A stretch of DNA of 6,109 nt from Chloroflexota bacterium. Its GTDB lineage: Bacteria; Chloroflexota; Dehalococcoidia; UBA1151. The stretch covers positions 1-6,109 of the forward strand of contig JADFQR010000089.1 in assembly GCA_022561735.1 (NCBI GenBank), in the 5' to 3' direction. Positions within the stretch are counted from its first letter, which is position 1. Every line of letters starts with the position of its first letter. Shown piece after piece: positions 1 through 5,490 of the stretch. The position numbers and the translations under genes were made by a program. The notes beneath the pieces are model-generated. The model was given only the letters and a program-made list of their open reading frames with translations. It was not told where the DNA came from and made no database searches.

Positions 1-1047
1 GTAACGCCGGCCGATCATCAGGCGGCCGGTGTTTTCGTCAACGATCAGGACCTCACCGTCACGGACGACGTACTCCTTGTCCCTCAGGTACACGAACTCG
101 GCGCGAACGGCGTTCTCCACGAAGTGGGTCAGCTCGTAGTTTGCCGGGTCGTAGAGGTTATCGACATTCAACTGCCGTTCTACGTTCTCAATCCCGTCCT
201 CGGTCAGGCTTATGGCCCGGGTCCGGTCGTCGATGGTGAAATCTTCCTCTTGCGTCAGTCGCCGTGCGAGCACAGAAAAGCGCTGGTACTCCTGTGACGA
301 GTCGCGCGCCGGCCCGCTGATGATCAGCGGCGTCCGCGCCTCGTCTATCAAGATGTTGTCAACTTCATCGACGATGGCGTACTTCAGATCGCGCTGCACA
401 AGCGCTTCTGCCGAGTCGACCATGTTGTCCCGGAGGTAGTCGAACCCGAACTCGTTGTTTGTGCCGTACACGATGTCAGTTGCGTAGGTCTCCCGCTTTG
501 TCACGGAACGGAACGGGTCCGAGTCGTCACCTTTGTCTTCCCGGTCCGGGTCATAAACCCATGACGCCATGTTCTGAAGGCAACCAACCGAGAGGCCGAG
601 CGCGTGATGAACCTGCCCCATCCAGCCCGCGTCACGTTTCGCCAGGTAGTCGTTCACGGTGATGATGTGGACCGGGCCGGCGAGGGCGTTCAGGTAGGAA
701 GGCAGGGTCGCGACGAGGGTCTTTCCCTCCCCCGTGCCCATCTCTGCAACCTTTCCTTCATGCAGGACGATGCCGCCGGTGATCTGGACGTCAAAGTGAC
801 GCATCCCGAGAACGCGCTTCGCCGCCTCCCGGACGACGGCGAACGTCTCAGGGAGGAGTTCGTCCAGCGTCTCGCCGTCCTTGAGACGCTCGCGGAACTC
901 GTCCGTCATGCCCCGCAACTCTTCATCTGAGAGCGCGGAAACGTCCGCCTCCAGTTCGTTGACCTCCAGGAGGCGGTCTTCGTACACCTTTAGGGCTTTT
1001 TCGTTGGAATCGCCCAGAAAGGACGCGAGTTTCTTGAAAAGCGGCAT
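1..1047 (-). CDS. secA: Protein translocase ATPase subunit SecA, N-terminal part (cut by left window edge)
   Basis: SecA is the cytosolic motor ATPase that pushes preproteins through the SecYEG channel. The minus-strand frame is open from an ATG at 1047 to base 1, giving 349 residues of a protein usually 800-950 long; the C-terminal part lies outside. Visible landmarks are the start [13 protein letters not shown], the Walker A motif MGTGEGKT (about 103-110), VNDYLAKRD (131-139), [16 protein letters not shown] (194-209), the DEAD-type Walker B DEVD (227-230) followed by [16 protein letters not shown], and [14 protein letters not shown] at the edge (336-349). The stretch before the edge belongs to the preprotein cross-linking domain inserted in the first nucleotide-binding fold. 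The start matches the family start, although the Shine-Dalgarno is weak. The gene begins 59 bases after the prs stop with no convincing terminator between, so co-transcription with prs is likely. Family identity is certain. Nothing in the visible part looks damaged. Confidence 0.97.
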   Translation of the reverse strand, partial: MPLFKKLASFLGDSNEKALKVYEDRLLEVNELEADVSALSDEELRGMTDEFRERLKDGETLDELLPETFAVVREAAKRVLGMRHFDVQITGGIVLHEGKVAEMGTGEGKTLVATLPSYLNALAGPVHIITVNDYLAKRDAGWMGQVHHALGLSVGCLQNMASWVYDPDREDKGDDSDPFRSVTKRETYATDIVYGTNNEFGFDYLRDNMVDSAEALVQRDLKYAIVDEVDNILIDEARTPLIISGPARDSSQEYQRFSVLARRLTQEEDFTIDDRTRAISLTEDGIENVERQLNVDNLYDPANYELTHFVENAVRAEFVYLRDKEYVVRDGEVLIVDENTGRLMIGRRY

Positions 1048-1106
1048 GTGATCTCTGAAGACTTTCGGGGGCCGGCTGACCGCGCTTCAAGCCGGGCGCC
1101 GGGTAT

Positions 1107-2069
1107 CTAGTAAGTGAACATCGCTCCGACCGACAGGCCGTTGTGAATCCTGTATATAGCTTCACCGAGCAGGTCGCACGATTGAAGGACGGTCAGCTTC
1201 GGGTTTCTTTTTTCTTCCTTGATTGGCACGGTATCGGTTACAACCAGTTCGATGAGGTCTTCGACTGCGCAGATACGATCGGTTGCGCCGTTCGAAAAAA
1301 TCCCGTGACTGGCGGTGGCGTAGAACTGCGTGGCTCCCGCCGCTTTAAGCGCCCCGAATGCGGACACCAGGGACCCGCCGGTGTCGATCTCGTCATCAAA
1401 TGTAAGGACCGGCCTTCCCCTCACTTCTCCGATAACAGACAGGACTTCCGTGGTGTCGTCGTTTCCCGTCCGGCGTTTCTCCACTATGGCGAGCGGGGCG
1501 TGCAGGCGCTGCGCCACGTCCCTCGCTGCCTTTGAGATGCCGACATCCGTCGCAGCGACCACGAGGTCTGGAATCTTCTTCTTGAGGAAGTAGTCAACCA
1601 GCAGCGGTACGACGGTCAACTCATCCACCGGGATATTGAAGAACCCCTGTATCTGACCGGCGTGCAGGTCTACCGTAACCACCCGGTTCGCTCCGGCGGT
1701 CGTGAGCAGGTCAGCGACGAGACGCCCGGTGATCGGGACACGGGGCTGGTCCTTCTTATCGGTGCGCCCGTACCCGTAATACGGGATCACGGCGGTGATA
1801 CGGCCCGCCGAAGCCCGCTTGGCGGCATCGATGGTGATCAACAGCTCCATGATGTTGTCGTTCGTAGGAGCCGCAGTGGGCTGGATGAAGTACACATCCC
1901 GGGAGCGGACGTTCTCAAGTATCCGCACGAAAGTGTTCGTATTACGGAACTTTTTGACCTCCATATCACCCATCTGGATCTGAAGGTACTCACAGATTTC
2001 CGCGGCCAGTTCATCGTGTGCGCCGACCGAGAACACGGCCAGGTTTCCGAGCGAGTAGTTGGAATTCAA
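1107..2069 (-). CDS. prs: Ribose-phosphate pyrophosphokinase (PRPP synthetase)
   Basis: Makes PRPP from ribose-5-phosphate and ATP for nucleotide, histidine and tryptophan synthesis in the cytosol. From the TTG at 2069 it has 320 residues, the usual family length. Landmarks are VIPYYGYGRTD (about 94-104), VDLHAGQIQGFF (133-144), the catalytic-loop EKRR (197-200), the PRPP loop FDDEIDTGGS (224-233), a conserved VVTDTVPI stretch, and the C-terminal IHNGLSVGAMF. The frame stays open upstream to a GTG at 2195 and an ATG at 2162. Those starts would add 42 or 31 Arg-rich residues before the conserved GNLAVFSVGAHDELA, so I chose the TTG. Its ribosome site is weak (GGGA 10 bases upstream), so the start is the least sure part. 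Some normally conserved stretches differ: FRNTNTFV replaces the usual FSDGE-type segment, and the PRPP loop reads DDEIDTGGS where DDMIDTAGT is common, suggesting a divergent subclass. Its own promoter lies near 2235. Confidence 0.93.
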   Translation of the reverse strand: MNSNYSLGNLAVFSVGAHDELAAEICEYLQIQMGDMEVKKFRNTNTFVRILENVRSRDVYFIQPTAAPTNDNIMELLITIDAAKRASAGRITAVIPYYGYGRTDKKDQPRVPITGRLVADLLTTAGANRVVTVDLHAGQIQGFFNIPVDELTVVPLLVDYFLKKKIPDLVVAATDVGISKAARDVAQRLHAPLAIVEKRRTGNDDTTEVLSVIGEVRGRPVLTFDDEIDTGGSLVSAFGALKAAGATQFYATASHGIFSNGATDRICAVEDLIELVVTDTVPIKEEKRNPKLTVLQSCDLLGEAIYRIHNGLSVGAMFTY

Positions 2070-2206
2070 GTGCGATCTGTCCCGGTGCGACCTGGATGCG
2101 ATCTCAGTCGAATACGTAACGGCAAGGTGGACCGGCAACCGGGCCGTTTCCCACCGAAGCATCGGCCTGGCGCGGTCCGTGACGGCCCGCGCCACACGTG
2201 CGTGTC

Positions 2207-2222
2207 ACCGCCCTCTGGCGGT
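2207..2222 (-). other. Perfect 6-bp hairpin at the predicted 5' end of the prs leader
   Basis: ACCGCC and GGCGGT pair perfectly around a four-base AGAG loop (minus-strand reading). The hairpin begins one base downstream of the start predicted from the TACAAT box, so it would cap the 5' end of the prs mRNA. Alternatively, as DNA, it could be an operator overlapping the start site. It is not followed by a T-run, so it is not an intrinsic terminator. Confidence 0.4.
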
Positions 2223-2229
2223 CAACGGA

Positions 2230-2238
2230 ATTGTAGCA
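2230..2238 (-). promoter_or_regulatory. Candidate extended -10 promoter for prs
   Basis: The minus strand reads TGCTACAAT: an extended TG motif and a -10 hexamer (2235-2230) that matches TATAAT at five of six bases. No good -35 is present at 16-18 bases, as is often the case for extended -10 promoters. Transcription would start near 2223 and leave a leader of about 150 bases before the preferred TTG start of prs. Called by eye, not by a scoring model. Confidence 0.5.
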
Positions 2239-2270
2239 CCGGGACATGAAAACCCCTGTAACCGGACTGA

Positions 2271-2292
2271 GACCGGGGATATCTCCGGCGTC
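2271..2292. other. Imperfect palindrome upstream of the prs promoter
   Basis: A 22-base near-palindrome centred on GATATC at about 2281/2282, with outer arms GAC/GTC and inner CCGG arms. It lies 33-54 bases upstream of the candidate prs -10 box and just after the end of the zinc-ribbon gene. Dyad symmetry at that position suits a regulator-binding site, but no known operator consensus is recognised and chance is possible. Confidence 0.25.
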
Positions 2293-2321
2293 AACTCGCC
2301 CGTTCAGAGACACGTGACGGG

Positions 2322-2492
2322 TTAGCTGGCCTTCCGCATTTCCCGTTGCTCTTCCGGCCCGCTGACACGCCGTGACGCCTCAGCAAGGTACCGGATAGAG
2401 CCGCACATCAGGCATCGGACATAATCGCCGTCCGGGTCACTGGTGAGTTCCACGTCGCCCTTGCATTTCGGGCAAGCCTTGAGTAAAAGCAT
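2322..2492 (-). CDS. Small CxxC/CxxC zinc-ribbon protein of unknown function
   Basis: A 56-residue protein starting MLLLKACPKCKGDVEL. It has two cysteine pairs, CPKC (7-10) and CLMC (27-30), 16 residues apart. This is the layout of a zinc ribbon that binds one Zn ion. The tail after residue 40 is charged and probably disordered. There is no signal peptide or membrane segment, so it is expected in the cytosol. The frame is open further upstream to 2606, but that extension is rich in Pro, Arg and Ser and has no ribosome site. The ATG at 2492 has GGAG seven bases upstream and starts directly before the zinc-ribbon fold. The gene lies 133 bases downstream of the selenoprotein gene on the same strand, with the prs promoter region beyond it. 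I do not know its role; nucleic-acid binding or a structural part in a larger complex is possible but unproven. Confidence 0.8.
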   Translation of the reverse strand: MLLLKACPKCKGDVELTSDPDGDYVRCLMCGSIRYLAEASRRVSGPEEQREMRKAS

Positions 2493-2624
2493 TCCGCCGC
2501 TCCACTGAGATAACGCCACGCAAGCTACGTGCGGGCGAGTGAGTCTGGGAAGCGGGGAGCGGGACGGACACTGCGGAGGCACGAAACCTGATATGGGTGC
2601 AGGCACGCACGCTGCGACTGCCGG

Positions 2625-2987
2625 TCAGTCCTGCGAAAGGGCCTCGAGATCCGCCTTCCGGCCGCCGAGCGCGTAACGGCTCGGGTCGTCAGCCCGGATG
2701 AAGATCGGCCGGCGAATCAGTCGTGGCTCGTCAAGCATCAGGCCGATCAGATCTGCTTCGCTTAAACTGCCACGCTGGTCGCGATGCTGTTTGGCGCTCG
2801 GGCTGCGCCAGGAAAATAACTCGTCCACGGTGATTATCGAGGCGAGTTCCTCAAGCTCCTGCCGCGTGAACGGGTCCTTGAAGAAGTCTCGTTCATCCAG
2901 CGTCACACCTGCTTGCGAGAGCGCCGCCCCCGCTTTCTTGCAGGCGCCTCAGCGCGCCCAGTGGTAGAACCGCACCCTTACCGTCAT
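2625..2987 (-). CDS. ArsC/Spx-family selenoprotein with in-frame UGA (selenocysteine) in a UxxC redox motif
   Basis: Predicted 120-residue thioredoxin-fold protein of the ArsC/Spx/YffB family. It is read from the ATG at 2987, which has GAGG eight bases upstream, through one in-frame TGA at 2951-2949 (codon 13) to the TGA stop at 2627-2625. The N-terminus MTVRVRFYHWAR-U-GACKK aligns with the family pattern Y-H-x-x-x-C-x-x-C-[RK]-K, so the TGA replaces the catalytic cysteine. The second cysteine (Cys16) is intact, making a UxxC pair. His9 and Lys17 keep the ArsC-like HX3(C/U)X3(R/K) layout. The remainder is undamaged: LDERDFFKDPFTRQELEEL (30-48), the helical middle, and MLDEPRLIRRPI (84-95), the family's conserved LIxRP segment. 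Total length equals the family norm. It probably acts as a cytosolic thiol/selenol oxidoreductase; true arsenate reduction is not shown. The TGA could instead be a nonsense mutation or sequencing error, but the exact position, the intact frame on both sides and the downstream SECIS-like hairpin argue for selenocysteine. The internal GTG at 2906 gives only a 93-residue fragment without active site. Confidence 0.82.
2905..2951 (-). promoter_or_regulatory. Candidate bacterial SECIS element directly after the UGA
   Basis: On the minus strand the UGA (2951-2949) is followed by a two-part hairpin inside the coding sequence. The lower stem pairs GCGCCUGC with GCAGGUGU (8 bp, two G-U). The upper stem pairs GAAAGCG with CGCUCUC (7 bp with one A/C mismatch). 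A small internal loop separates them. The apical loop is GGGGCGG (2930-2924), starting 18 bases after the UGA. This meets the published general description of bacterial SECIS elements as I recall it: apical loop about 16-37 bases from the UGA, short upper stem, small loop with a G in its first two positions. SelB would bind here to bring Sec-tRNA. Pairing was done by hand; no energy was computed, and GC-rich DNA forms hairpins easily. Confidence 0.65.
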
Positions 2988-2995
2988 CGAATAAT

Positions 2996-2999
2996 CCTC
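2996..2999 (-). promoter_or_regulatory. Shine-Dalgarno GAGG supporting the upstream ATG of the selenoprotein
   Basis: GAGG lies eight bases before the ATG at 2987. This ribosome site fixes translation upstream of the in-frame TGA, so the TGA is met as the 13th codon. The internal GTG at 2906 has no comparably convincing reason to be the true start. Confidence 0.55.
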
Positions 3000-3068
3000 G
3001 TTGTTTTAACTCCGGCTGGCCCTGTTCGGGGGATCGCAGATGGGGCCAATCCGGTACGTTGGAATAGC

Positions 3069-3120
3069 ATCGCACAGCGGCCGGTTACCGGAACCCCATC
3101 GCAGCGGGCCCGGTTTCCGG
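3069..3120. repeat. Imperfect 23-base direct repeat, 29-base period
   Basis: Two copies starting ATCGCA and ending in a CCGGTT-x-CCGG block lie at 3069-3091 and 3098-3120. They match at 18 of 23 positions without gaps, and the starts are 29 bases apart. A weaker third ATCGCA followed by a GGGGCC and CCGGT starts at 3033. Copy 1 also contains an 11-base odd palindrome (CCGGT-T-ACCGG, 3081-3091). The repeats lie in the spacer between two divergent genes, where paired regulator sites would be expected, but they match no consensus known to me. Confidence 0.45.
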
Positions 3121-3307
3121 CGTCATGGTTGGCCCCGCCGGGCTGTTGCCAGACCGTACCGGCCGCACGCCTGATCTGTATGCGTCATCGTTGATCCCGG
3201 TTACGAATTCTGTCTGGATGAGTCGCAGCAGATTTCCCACCGGAGCGGAGGCTGCCCTATCGCGCCGGCGGCGGAAGTCCGGCCCGCTACCAACCTTGCA
3301 TAGCTCC

Positions 3308-3313
3308 TATAAT
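3308..3313 (+). promoter_or_regulatory. Candidate -10 box for the ispH operon
   Basis: A perfect TATAAT hexamer lies in otherwise GC-rich sequence, 59 bases upstream of the ispH start. Transcription would start near 3320. No clear TTGACA-like -35 is present at 16-18 bases, so the promoter may be weak or activator-dependent. It would drive ispH and probably the following enolase-superfamily gene. Confidence 0.55.
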
Positions 3314-3360
3314 TTGGCTGACCACCGCCTTACGATCACCCCGAGCCCGCGTTGGATTGT

Positions 3361-3365
3361 GGAGG
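3361..3365 (+). promoter_or_regulatory. Shine-Dalgarno GGAGG that fixes the TTG start of ispH
   Basis: GGAGG sits six bases before the TTG at 3372. An in-frame TTG at 3357 lies upstream of this site and would add five residues, which homologues lack. The ribosome site therefore decides for 3372, giving the family-typical N-terminus MQVFLAAPRGFCAG. Confidence 0.8.
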
Positions 3366-3371
3366 AGAGAC

Positions 3372-4331
3372 TTGCAAGTATTCCTGGCCGCGCCTCGCGG
3401 ATTCTGTGCGGGGGTTGTACGAGCTGTCGACATCGTCGAGATCGCGCTGGAGCGACACGGACCGCCCGTGTACGTCAAGCATGAGATCGTCCACAACCCG
3501 CATGTTGTGGCGGACCTTGAGGCCCAGGGTGCGATCACTGTTGAGACGGTAGACGAGATACCGGAGGGCGCGGTGGTCGTCTTCTCTGCTCATGGATCAC
3601 CGCCGTCAGACTACGAAGCGGCAGAGAAGCGCTCCCTCCGTGTCATCGACGCCACCTGCCCGCTGGTCACGCGCGTCCACAACGAGGCCAAAAAGTACGA
3701 GCGCGAGGGCAAAAAAATCATCCTCGTCGGTCACCGTGGCCACCAGGAGGTGAAGGGGACGACGGGCCAGGGTGAGATGGTCCTGATGGATGACCAGGAG
3801 GACCCGCAACCACCATCGTGGAGCCCCGACACTGAGGTCGCTGTGCTGACGCAGACAACGCTGTCCGTGGATGACACTGCGGAGATGGTGAACCGCATCA
3901 AGTCGATGTTCGCAAATGTGACCGTGCGTAACGACATCTGTTACGCCACGACCAACCGCCAGCACGCGGTGAAAGAGCTCGCATCCAAGGTCGATGTCGT
4001 GCTGGTGGTTGGTTCTCAAACCAGTTCCAACTGCAGGCGTCTCCGTGAGGTCGCAGAACGCGCCGGGGTGCCGTCACATCTGTTGAACGGGCCGGATGAG
4101 CTCGACCCTGCATGGTTTGAGGGCGTAACGCGGGTCGGCATAAGCAGCGGAGCGTCAACGCCCGAGTCGCTTGTGCAGGCGGTGTGCGCTGCGCTGGAGC
4201 CGGAAAAAGTCCATCACCTCGGCCTTGCGAGTGAGGACATCGAGTTCACGCTGCCCGCGGACATGCGAGACGCCGTGCCACCGCGCCGATCAAGCGCCTG
4301 GGCCACCGGCGACGCAAACAACGGAAATTAG
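3372..4331 (+). CDS. ispH: 4-hydroxy-3-methylbut-2-enyl diphosphate reductase (IspH/LytB)
   Basis: Last enzyme of the methylerythritol-phosphate isoprenoid pathway. It is a cytosolic iron-sulfur enzyme that reduces HMBPP to IPP and DMAPP. The TTG start gives 319 residues, normal for the family. The three cluster-binding cysteines are present: Cys12 in PRGFCAG, Cys96 in DATCPLV and Cys190 in NDICYATTNRQ. Substrate-binding residues are also kept: His41 in HEIVHN, His74 in FSAHG, His124 and Glu126 in GHRGHQEVKGTTGQ, the Ser-Ser-Asn at 218-220, and SSGASTPE at 258-265. Small deviations are Ser76 after the AHG motif, where many homologues have Val, and Cys221 in SSNCRRL, where Ser is common. The C-terminal 30 or so residues are Pro/Arg/Ser/Asn-rich and look like a flexible tail. 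A TATAAT box lies upstream, and the next gene starts 21 bases after the stop, so the two probably share a transcript. Confidence 0.97.
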   Translation: MQVFLAAPRGFCAGVVRAVDIVEIALERHGPPVYVKHEIVHNPHVVADLEAQGAITVETVDEIPEGAVVVFSAHGSPPSDYEAAEKRSLRVIDATCPLVTRVHNEAKKYEREGKKIILVGHRGHQEVKGTTGQGEMVLMDDQEDPQPPSWSPDTEVAVLTQTTLSVDDTAEMVNRIKSMFANVTVRNDICYATTNRQHAVKELASKVDVVLVVGSQTSSNCRRLREVAERAGVPSHLLNGPDELDPAWFEGVTRVGISSGASTPESLVQAVCAALEPEKVHHLGLASEDIEFTLPADMRDAVPPRRSSAWATGDANNGN

Positions 4332-4339
4332 CGGCCGCC

Positions 4340-4346
4340 GGGGGAG
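4340..4346 (+). promoter_or_regulatory. Shine-Dalgarno GGGGGAG fixing the TTG start of the enolase-superfamily gene
   Basis: A G-rich ribosome site sits six bases before the TTG at 4353, in the short spacer after ispH. It supports TTG as the start codon and independent initiation on a shared mRNA. Confidence 0.7.
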
Positions 4347-4352
4347 TCACAT

Positions 4353-5459
4353 TTGAAGATCACCGATGTCGAATGCCTGGTACTGGACGGTGATTACCCG
4401 TTTGTCATCGTCCACACTGACGAGGGGATTACCGGATACGGAGAGTGTTTTCGCCGCTCGCCCGAGGTGTCACGCATCGCGATCGACACGGTGTTTCGTC
4501 CGCTGGTGATCGGGCAGGACCCTTTCCAGACCGAGGCCATATTCGACTCGATGTTGCGGGCCGGGTCTGTAAGCGGCCCTCCCGGCGCCCTGCTCACAGC
4601 GGCGTCCGGCATCGACATAGCGCTCTGGGACATCAAGGGCAAAGCGCTGGGCGTACCGATTTACGATCTGCTCGGAGGGATGCGGCCGGGCCGGGAAAAG
4701 ATCCGTGTGTACGCCAGTTCACTGGTCCGGGATATGTCCCCGGTTGATGAAGCGAAACGCGCCGCAAGTTTCCAGGAACAGGGCTTCACCGGCTACAAGA
4801 TGCACTCGGCCGTACCGGGAGCTATCGACCACCCCGCCGACCGCACCATCGAATCGGTCCGGGAGATGCGTGCGGCCACGGGCGACGATTTTGAAATCCT
4901 GGTCGATGTGAACAGCGCCTACTCCGTGCATCAAGCCATCGAGATCGGCAAGCAGCTTGAAGATTTTGGCGTGTTCCACTTCGAGGAGCCGGTCGCACTG
5001 CATGACCTGGCCGGCCTGGCGAAAGTCGCTGACGCGCTGACGATCCCGATCGCATCCGGTGAGAACGCTTACACGCGCTGGATGTTCCGGGACCTCATCA
5101 TCACGGGCCGGCCGGACATCCTGCAGCCGGACGTCGTGAAGATCGGCGGTATCTCGGAGCTGATCAAGGTCGGGAATATCGCCAATGCCTTCGGTGTGCC
5201 GATGACCGTCCACAACACACAGCCCATCATCTCCACGGCGGCGCATCTTCACTGGGTCACGACCCGGAACGACGTTCCGTACGCACAGGAGTACAACATC
5301 GAGCCGGTCTCGATACGGGACGAAAGACCCATCCTGAAGAACCCGCTTGAAGTTGTGGACGGATATATCACCGTGCCGACAGGGCCCGGCCTGGGGTTGG
5401 AGTTTGACGAGGCAGAGATTCGACGCTGGGCCGGGAAGTCAGGCCGCAACTCTCTCTAG
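4353..5459 (+). CDS. Mandelate racemase/muconate-lactonizing enzyme family protein (enolase superfamily, probable sugar-acid dehydratase or isomerase)
   Basis: A 368-residue full-length member of the enolase superfamily, mandelate-racemase subgroup. The N-terminal capping domain (MKITDVECLVL; ALLTAASGIDIALWDIKGKA) is followed by a TIM barrel. Three Mg-binding acids are visible: Asp185 (LVDVNSAYS), Glu211 (HFEEPV) and Glu237 (ASGEN). The general base on one face is Lys149 in the motif GYKMH (147-151), a KxH variant of the common KxK. The other face carries the His-Asp dyad: Asp260 in QPDVVKIGGI and His287 in TVHNTQP, with Glu313 in AQEYNIEP. These enzymes abstract the proton next to a carboxylate; most relatives dehydrate or isomerise sugar acids, but motifs alone do not give the substrate. 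It starts at a TTG 21 bases after ispH, so it is probably co-transcribed, though no metabolic link to ispH is evident. A convergent gene encoding a uronate-dehydrogenase-like SDR lies 31 bases beyond its stop. Confidence 0.93.
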   Translation: MKITDVECLVLDGDYPFVIVHTDEGITGYGECFRRSPEVSRIAIDTVFRPLVIGQDPFQTEAIFDSMLRAGSVSGPPGALLTAASGIDIALWDIKGKALGVPIYDLLGGMRPGREKIRVYASSLVRDMSPVDEAKRAASFQEQGFTGYKMHSAVPGAIDHPADRTIESVREMRAATGDDFEILVDVNSAYSVHQAIEIGKQLEDFGVFHFEEPVALHDLAGLAKVADALTIPIASGENAYTRWMFRDLIITGRPDILQPDVVKIGGISELIKVGNIANAFGVPMTVHNTQPIISTAAHLHWVTTRNDVPYAQEYNIEPVSIRDERPILKNPLEVVDGYITVPTGPGLGLEFDEAEIRRWAGKSGRNSL

Positions 5460-5490
5460 CCCGTCCTATCCCGGGGTTGTGCCCGAGCGA
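5460..5490. other. Short convergent intergenic spacer
   Basis: Thirty-one bases between two convergent stop codons. A four-base-pair CGGG/CCCG hairpin can form, but there is no T-run on either strand, so I do not call a bidirectional terminator. Confidence 0.5.

Larger units (their letters stand above)
2988..3307. other. Divergent intergenic region between the selenoprotein gene and ispH
   Basis: About 320 bases without a credible gene. Short open frames here have no ribosome site or recognisable protein pattern. It should hold the promoter of the minus-strand selenoprotein gene, but I could not pick out a convincing -35/-10 pair for it. Its right end leads into the ispH promoter. It contains an imperfect direct repeat (listed separately) and several CCGG-rich inverted repeats. 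No tRNA T-arm or anticodon arm was found on either strand, including a search by eye for a tRNA-Sec. Confidence 0.6.

Noticed and set aside
2070..2195. N-terminal extension of prs from GTG 2195 or ATG 2162
   Set aside because: The extra residues are Arg-rich, have no similarity to Prs N-termini and neither start has a good ribosome site. The TTG at 2069 gives the normal family length.
1662..2249. Long plus-strand open frame opposite prs
   Set aside because: Antisense shadow of a clearly conserved gene in GC-rich DNA; its translation shows no family pattern.
2249..2278. Terminator-like CCCC...GGGGTTTT on the minus strand after the zinc-ribbon gene
   Set aside because: Only four outer G-C pairs with a large, poorly pairing interior and four Ts; it also overlaps the prs promoter region. 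Too weak to call.
2493..2606. N-terminal extension of the zinc-ribbon protein from 2606
   Set aside because: Pro/Arg/Ser-rich translation of a spacer with no ribosome site, while the ATG at 2492 has GGAG at good spacing.
2949..2951. In-frame TGA as a simple pseudogene mutation
   Set aside because: The stop falls precisely on the catalytic Cys position, every other part of the frame is intact and a SECIS-like hairpin follows. A random nonsense mutation would be unlikely to hit this codon. Kept as the main alternative.
2988..3300. Possible tRNA (including tRNA-Sec) in the divergent spacer
   Set aside because: No T-arm of the GGTTCRANNCC type, no matching acceptor arms and no CCA end were found on either strand.
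3606..4019. Long minus-strand open frame opposite ispH
   Set aside because: Antisense shadow of ispH, His/Leu/Val-rich with no recognisable motif.
4719..5252. Minus-strand 177-codon open frame opposite the enolase-superfamily gene
   Set aside because: Shadow frame: the plus-strand gene has all catalytic motifs in place, and the opposite translation resembles no protein family I know.
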